DNA of 64,000 nucleotides from Maylandia zebra (lineage: Eukaryota > Chordata > Actinopteri > Cichliformes > Cichlidae). This document shows, piece by piece, positions 57,517-64,000 of this stretch. How positions within the stretch are numbered: position 1 is the first letter of the stretch; each line of letters starts with the position of its first letter. Both the position numbers and the translations under genes were made by a program. The stretch spans positions 6,931,529 through 6,995,528 of the forward strand of contig NC_135185.1 of NCBI RefSeq assembly GCF_041146795.1, written 5' to 3'. A model generated the notes under the pieces. The model was not told where the DNA came from. It was given only the letters and a program-made list of their open reading frames with translations, and ran no database searches.

Positions 57517-59560
57517 CTTAAAAAAAAAAAAAATTCCATCACAACTAGAAAATTCCAAAGATGATTTGTGATTTGAACGTCTTTATTAAAAACAAAACCA
57601 CAACTGACTTTATGCTGTATAAAGCAAATCTTCTGGCTCCTGACTGAATTATGCGGAGGCGTGCCATCTCACACTGGTGTCTCGGTGAAAACAGACGTAC
57701 ATTTATTTCTCTCAGTTACACAGAAAAAAAAAAAAAAAGCAGACGGTGGATACATGTTCAACCACTTTTTATTGCACGATTCAGCTGACGTGAGATCCTG
57801 CACAAAAGTGTTTCAGCACTGCATCAAGGGGAGGATGAAAAAAAAAAAACAAACAAAAAGGACAAAACTTGTATATTTACAATAAATGCATCACTATTAC
57901 CACTTATACATTATGTACATATTAGTCTGGTTTACTATGACAGTAGTTACAGAATGAAACCCCTACACGCATTACACTTCAGCTCTACAGGGAATTACAG
58001 TGCTTTCAAAAGAAAAAAGGGACTGGTTGGACTACATTCACTCAACAGAACAATAAATCAAGGTTAGGATGAAGATAATTAACATAGGAAGTCAAAAATA
58101 CTCGCTGAACATTTGGACACGTCCCAGTCACATGCCCTGGGGAAAAACTTTACAAAAAAAAAAGTGCAGTTATTAAAAAACAAAAAACAAGAGAACAGCC
58201 TCCTGATGGATGTATACAAGTAAAATCTGCTTCTGAGTCTTTTTTAACAGATTAAAAAAAATAATAAAAAGTTGCTGAAACAAGCGACCTGTTTGGAAGA
58301 GAGAATTTAAACAGTCAGACAAATGTGAAGTTAAAGGCACAAGCAAATGTCTGCAGCCTCGTGACCGACTCAAAGAGAGCAGCAGCAGCGAGACCTAAAA
58401 ATGTCAAATCCGCTCAGGAAGCATAATCAGCACTTTTCAGGCAAAAACTGGCAAAAGTGTGGAGGTGTCACATGATTACAGCAACCTGATTGTGCTCTTC
58501 CCTCGACAGGTGTGTGTGCTTTTCAGAAGCAGTGGTTTCAGAGCTCTATATTGTCAGACTTGGCTCAGCTCAGCACTTTAAATAAAAGAAAATCATTACA
58601 TACATGAAGATACACCTGTGGGAACGCTGTTTTAACACCTTCAGGGGAAAAAAAAAATTAAAATTGGGTGGGGTGAGGGTGTTGGTGGCTTGGCTGATGC
58701 TTTCTGGTGCAGAAGGTAAATGCAGAGACTCCCCCCTGCACAAATATCAGGACTTGCTTTTAGGCATTCTAGTGAAATGCTGCACAATCGAACAGAAGCA
58801 CTGAGCTCCCTCACTCAATGTTGATGTTCTTGTATCGGAACCCCTCAGCTTCAGGCCTCGTTTTGGGACTAGGGGGACATGGTGGCTGTGCCCATTCTTA
58901 CACCGTCTGCAGGGTGAGGTTATGAAACTTGCATCAGCCAAACACGGGCCAAGTATTTTAGCAGTTTTATGCTCAGCCAAGCGTCTGACACATAGCCCTT
59001 GGGGCTCATCGTTAAATGCGACAAAAGTACACGTCAAATATTAAGATGCATTACGTTAGCCAGTGTGCTGTCGTCTGCCAGCGCGTGAGTGTTAAATAAT
59101 AACCAGACTGCAGTTCTGAGACAAAAACCTCCGGAGGATTTAAAAAAAGAAAGATTTTTTTTAAATCTCAGATTACGTCGATAAAAAGCCCGGCTTTCAG
59201 ACAGTATTATTATATCTCAAGCCTAAAATCTGCGGAGATCAGATATCAGACACTACAGTGGATATTTTAAAAAAAGACAGAGAGAGAGAGCACCTTAAGG
59301 ACTCTGAACTGACCCGAAAAGTCACCGTCATTCCTTCGAGAATGTGGCTCATCATCGAACAGAGTATTTAAGACCTGGAAATCCTCCAAGTAGTGTTTTT
59401 TTGTTGTTGTTTTTTTTTTTCAAGTCACAGGGCAGTTTTCAGACTGCTCTCGTTTTTAATACCTTCTGTAATCCCTCGTTTACTGGACATGCTTCACACT
59501 GTTCAACATCTTTGTTTCACAAATAAACTCAAATTAAAAAAAGAAATCATAAAATTATTC

Positions 59561-59580
59561 AAAAAAAAAAAAAAAAAAAA
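59561..59580 (+). repeat. Poly(A) run in nsd2 3'UTR region
   Basis: About 20 consecutive A on the + strand (poly-T in the nsd2 transcript). Confidence 0.8.
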
Positions 59581-59697
59581 GTAGTTCAAACTGAGCTACA
59601 ACAAAAACAACAGCACACGTCTACAGTTACAGGTCATCTATGGCTACAAAAACAAAAGAGGTCATCTGACGCCTATCCATAGTGTCTTGGTGTTCCA

Positions 59698-59735
59698 TAT
59701 TACATCTGGCATATATATATACTATATATAAAAAT
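59698..59735 (+). repeat. AT microsatellite
   Basis: ATATATATATACTATATATAAAAA tract in the nsd2 3'UTR region. Confidence 0.75.
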
Positions 59736-60341
59736 AAAAACAATCCATTTGGCAACCTGTGTGATGTCTTACACTACTCCAGTAATTATACTTTTGGTCT
59801 TCGATATACACATATAGATATAAGCTATAAAACTCTGCTGTTCAAGATAATCCGTGTTGAGTGAGAGGAGGCGGCCCGACTGAGGTTCAAGTTAGACGGT
59901 GACACTGGCACTTGGTTTCAGTCCTGGCTGGATCAGCGTTAATGCAGACGCCAGCTCATTTCTTCTGTTATATACACGAGGAAAAACGAACCAACAAGCT
60001 GACAGTAAGATGAGAGGCTGTTTGGTTTCTGGAGGAATGAGTGTCCGGACCTGTGCTTGCTCTGCTGATTTGTGCTTCACCACAGATGGTTCGCCTCAAT
60101 GCAGACGAGACGGGGGGAGAGGGGAAAAAACAAACAAAACAAAAAAAGCCTGAAAATTTCAAAGGTAAAAAAACAAAAAGACTCTTGAGCGATGAGCCAT
60201 TGCTGAGCATGTGAGAGATCAGCAGCTTTCCCTGATAACAACGATGTACAGTGCCTTGGTTCCTGTGAAAACACTATATGTGGATGGGGAAGAAGGGGGC
60301 CCGAGTCTGGTTTGGTGTTTTTGGCTCTGTGAAAGGTCACT

Positions 60342-63300
60342 TCAGGTGTCTGCGGCTTTTCTCTTGGAGCCCTTTGTTTTGCCCTCTGCTCCCTCCGCCT
60401 TCTTGGAGCTTTTAGAGGAACGACTGACGGCGGCGGCCGTTTTCGTCTCCGAGTCGATATCCTGGGTGTGGCTGTCGCCTCCCTCCAGCTCTTCGTGCTC
60501 CATACAACACAGCTGTCCTGTGGGGGGCCAGGGACGCAGCGCCCCCTCCTGGTGAGCCTTGCAGAAAGAGTTGGGGCAGAGTTGGCAGAAGGCTTCAGAG
60601 TTTTTCCCACAGACGTCACAGTGATGCCAGGGGCAGTCCCAGCGGCCTGTGGAGAGCCACGACACTTTCACTAGAGCTCAGTCAGTTACATCTCATCAAA
60701 GAACAGCCTCATGGTGCCCATGTGGGGCCTTAACATTGCGAGAGGCATCAATTTTGATTTAAAAAAAAACACATTATTGTAAAAACAGCTAAAAACAAAT
60801 GAAAAAGAAGGATTAAAGAAATAGGCAGCCGAAGCCCATTTCTCCTTTTATGCTGGAAGCAGTGAAGCTCTCCATTTCCATCTCCACTGCAAACTTAGTG
60901 ATTAGTCACCAGGTACAGCAACTTTCCTGGGGGTAAACAGACTCCCTCCTCTCTGAAAGCCTGGTTTTGACTCATTTAGTTCAGACTCGTTTGATGTGAA
61001 GTTTGCTTGCTGCCATGTAATTTGTGAGTAATAATAACAGGGAGTTAACATAGCATAAACAGATGCATTCAGACTGTCTGTGGAGTCTTACCGAACGGTC
61101 TCTTGGTGAGGTTCAGGCAGGACAGGTGATAAGCTTTGGTGCAGGTCTTCTTGTCGCAGAGCACCAGCTGCCCTCCGTCTCCACAGCGGAAACACTCGTC
61201 CTCAGATTTTTTCTTTCCCTCCGATTTCCTCTTTTTATACTTTCTCTTCAACCTCTTTCCTTTTGGCTCAGCTGTTTGGCCATTTGAGTTCTACAGAGGA
61301 AATGCAGAGGTGAGCAAACTTATGGAACTTCACCAAAGCAGTTTAGTTCTCCTCAATCGATTTGTACTGAATTTGTTTGGATTTGGAAGCTCACCTTCGG
61401 TCGGTCACCAAGAAATCCGCTGCAGTTGGGCGCGCCGCAGCGGCACACGGTCTTCTCGTTGCCGAGACAATCAAGGTTGTAGTTAAAAGTCAACTCGGTG
61501 CCTGTGATAGAGAAAAAACAAAAACAGATTAAAGAATATACTATAAGAGCATATTTATTGCTTAAATTTAAGACTAAACTTGCAGTCAAATGTCTCTCAC
61601 CTGCTGGGATGTCGCAGACGGCGAACAGGCCGACACGCGTGTCACCATTCACCGTCCACTTCTGTGTCTCACAGTTGGGCTGACAGCTGTGGTTCATGAA
61701 GCGAGAGTAGTTTCCTTTCGGGCCAGCGTCGATGATTCGGTCCTTACCGTCACAAACAGATGGCCACAGTCAGTCATTTGCAGCACCTGAACAGTTTATA
61801 TCTGATGCACATCCACAACCCAGCTACACTTGCATTTCCCATTTAACAAATTTTGCAGTCGAATTGCATTTGTAGTATTTGTAGTATTGACTACTGTAAT
61901 GTTACAGCTGTCTGTCATGCAACATTCCCAATGCAATACCAATCTGTTGATCTAGCTCCCCGTGGAAATGGCACCGCTACCGAGAAGTCGGCACCCTAAC
62001 ACTGTGAGGAGCGCAAACAGCCCACCCGCAGGGCGTGCTGGGCTTTCTCGATAAGCGGTCGGTACCAACCTTGTCGATGGTGAGCATGTAGAAGTCGGTT
62101 ATGTTGTTTTCATGGGCGTATTTGATTCTCGCCCTGCACTCCTCCTCGTCGATCAGCTCTCCAATGTACTCGTTCACAAACTCACCCTGTTCGAGAAACG
62201 ATCAGAAACCAATCAGACCAGAAACCAGAGATATCGTGTTACTTGTGTAATCTGGGCGGGTCTGCAGAGCTACGGCGTGAGTATTTTTGGGCAACGTCAT
62301 GATGAATACAGGCCCTTAGCTTTCACGGGCAGCATCTTTAAGCAGTTTTAATGAAATGAACAAATAAGATACTTCAAGCAAGAACACGTCAATGCAAGAA
62401 AGCTTCTCACCTTCTTGATGTCGCGCAGGCAGATCAGGCCCCAACCTTTGCCGGGGGTCTTGATAATCTTGGTCTCTGGATACAGACGTTTGGTGAAGTC
62501 CTGGTTACAGCAGCGCTCCCCACTGGGACACACCTGAGGGTGGCACTCGTATTGCAGCATGCGGTTCAAGCACTCCGACTCAAACCCACACGGCCGCTCG
62601 CCAGATGGCTTGCAGTTACATTTGGGGATCTCAGAAATGTCTGCGGTGTACACCTGAACCTTGCCGACAGGTTTGTTGACCTAAAGGGGGGGGGGATAAC
62701 ATTTTTTTTATAACAAAATAAAATGTGAAAGAACATGCTTCATACCCCATTATGGAAAGGAAAAGCAAAGTTCATCATTCACTCATTTTTAAGATGCAGC
62801 ACACCTTACACGCACAGGTGCATTTAAGCTACATCAACTCATAAACAGCCATTCTTTTTGTTTTTAAATGGAGAAATTTTCTGCTTTTATTTTGAAAGAT
62901 CTCTAACAACATGAAAATGTAAAACTGACACCAATCAGCAGTCTACAAACAAAATCAAACGCGGCAAGACGAACGTTTGAATTTTCCTTGTCCACATAAA
63001 AACACACAAACTGTTTATGAAAATCCTAAAATTCCATTCATGTAACTCTGTACTTGTGGACCGGTGCTTAGACATAACAAAGACATTTCACACCTTGATA
63101 AATTTATATGGGGGAGGTTTACGGCTGTTCTCCTGCGCTTCCTTAGCCTCTCGCTTTATCTTTATCTCCTTAAATCGAGTTTCGGCCTCCAGCAGAGCTG
63201 AGGAAGACAAAACAGAACAGAGTATGAGCACATCGAGCTAAAAATACACATTGTGTTTGTTGTAATTATGACAGCATCTGTTACATTACAAAAATCCAGA

Positions 63301-64000
63301 AAATGGCTTTCATGTCCAGTTGAGCTTGTCTGTGTTTTTATAAAGCATTAAAACCTGAAGACGTTAATGTGGAAGCTGCAGCTTTTGGCAAAAACCACCT
63401 TTTAATTACTTCTGTTAACACAAAGCTTGAAAAGAGAAGCTTTTTATAATGATGAGTGGCTTGAAACCAAATCTGATTGTTATGATGGCCTTTAAGTTGT
63501 TTTTTTTTTAAAAACTGAGTAATTACTTAATTAGGGAAAACGTTTAAAGCATGCAGACAGTAGAGGAGATCTTCACCATTCTTGAAGACTTTGCCAATTC
63601 CATTCCTCTGATGTTTGCTTCCCCTGTCGCCTTCCATGTATGGAAATACTCTGCCCTGGTGAGTCCAGAAATAATCCTTGGAGCCAAAGAAGAAGACTGG
63701 GAACTCTCCGATCTCGTGTCGAAGATGCTGGATGTTGGTGGGAATGTTTCTTGGGTGGTGGATCTCTGCTGGCCACCATCTCAGGAGGACAAGAGAAAGA
63801 TAGAAGCAACAAATGTATAACTTACCGATTTAGCTCAAAGATATGAAAGGTAAAAAGATACCCTTGCATCCAGTTCCCTTACCGGTATGTTCCCAGTTTG
63901 ACCCAGATGATGTCCCTGTACTTGGGTTTCTTTCCAGCTCGGCAGTCGTTGCAGAACCAGCTCCCATCCGGCATAGCGATATTCAGGCAGTCAGGGTGAA
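60342..64000 (-). CDS. nsd2: Histone H3K36 methyltransferase NSD2 (C-terminal 520 residues, 5' end outside window)
   Basis: Nuclear methyltransferase that dimethylates H3K36. Nine exons in transcript order: 64000-63883 (partial), 63779-63577, 63197-63094, 62680-62411, 62186-62070, 61742-61601, 61501-61395, 61290-61092, 60646-60342; all GT..AG and in frame. Domains in order: end of a PHD finger ([24 protein letters not shown]), second PWWP ([22 protein letters not shown].., [24 protein letters not shown]), AWS ([37 protein letters not shown]), SET ([56 protein letters not shown]), post-SET ([13 protein letters not shown]) and a last PHD with C5HCH ([18 protein letters not shown].., [13 protein letters not shown]). 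Residues such as [15 protein letters not shown] and GDRPK fit NSD2 better than NSD1 or NSD3. The catalytic NHS and ELTFNY motifs are intact. It converges on jade1. Confidence 0.95.

Larger units (their letters stand above)
57582..60341 (-). terminator. nsd2: nsd2 3'UTR with poly(A) signals
   Basis: Minus-strand AATAAA hexamers occur at 57582-57587 and near 57762-57770, about 2.6-2.8 kb after the stop. The interval has poly(A)/poly(T) runs (57724-57738, 59561-59580) and only short open frames, none with a domain, consistent with a long 3'UTR. Confidence 0.55.

Noticed and set aside
60077-60619. 180-codon minus-strand frame overlapping the last nsd2 exon
   Set aside because: Alternate frame of the conserved C5HCH exon; the real frame (60646-60342) encodes the cysteine pattern.

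Overview
The window is vertebrate nuclear DNA, almost certainly from a teleost and probably a percomorph such as a cichlid. The genes are split into many short exons with GT..AG introns. The predicted proteins match vertebrate families closely. The introns and gaps hold fish-type repeats: L2-clade LINEs with pentamer tails, internally deleted Tc1-like transposons, a tRNA-derived SINE, Penelope-like fragments and palindromic-ended MITEs. The genus is inferred, not read from the sequence. No bacterial genes, CRISPR array or viral genome were seen.

Layout, left to right. (1) 669-18300 (+): the last 16 coding exons of a La-related protein 1 family gene, most likely larp1b, running from a basic N-terminal part through the La module to the C-terminal DM15 repeats; its first exon(s) lie left of the window. 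(2) 22488-27382 (+): three-exon pgrmc2, a membrane-anchored cytochrome-b5-like haem-binding protein. (3) 31487-35479 (+): eight-exon acetylserotonin O-methyltransferase (asmt), the last enzyme of melatonin synthesis, with a canonical E-box and a CRX/OTX-type site just upstream. (4) 40660-52857 (+): ten coding exons of jade1, the PHD-finger scaffold of the HBO1 histone acetyltransferase complex, with a probable intronic polyadenylation site giving a short isoform. (5) 64000-60342 (-): the C-terminal 520 residues of nsd2 (H3K36 methyltransferase: PWWP, AWS, SET, post-SET, PHD), transcribed towards jade1 and continuing off the right edge.

The genes do not form one pathway. Two (jade1, nsd2) modify chromatin, one (larp1b) binds mRNA, one (pgrmc2) handles haem or steroid-linked chemistry, and one (asmt) makes melatonin. 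The larp1b-pgrmc2-jade1 order is also found on human chromosome 4q28, which supports the paralogue calls. asmt between pgrmc2 and jade1, and nsd2 beyond jade1, differ from the human arrangement.

The most useful observations are the candidate jade1 short isoform, the E-box plus TAATCC pair before asmt, an orphan exon-like ORF at 57332-57516 (-), two L2 elements whose reverse-transcriptase frames are still open, and a nested insertion (Penelope-like fragment in a Tc1 remnant) with a readable 12-bp target-site duplication. I found no strong case for a wholly new biological system. Exon coordinates were read by eye from splice signals and reading-frame continuity; repeat boundaries are approximate unless terminal repeats are quoted.
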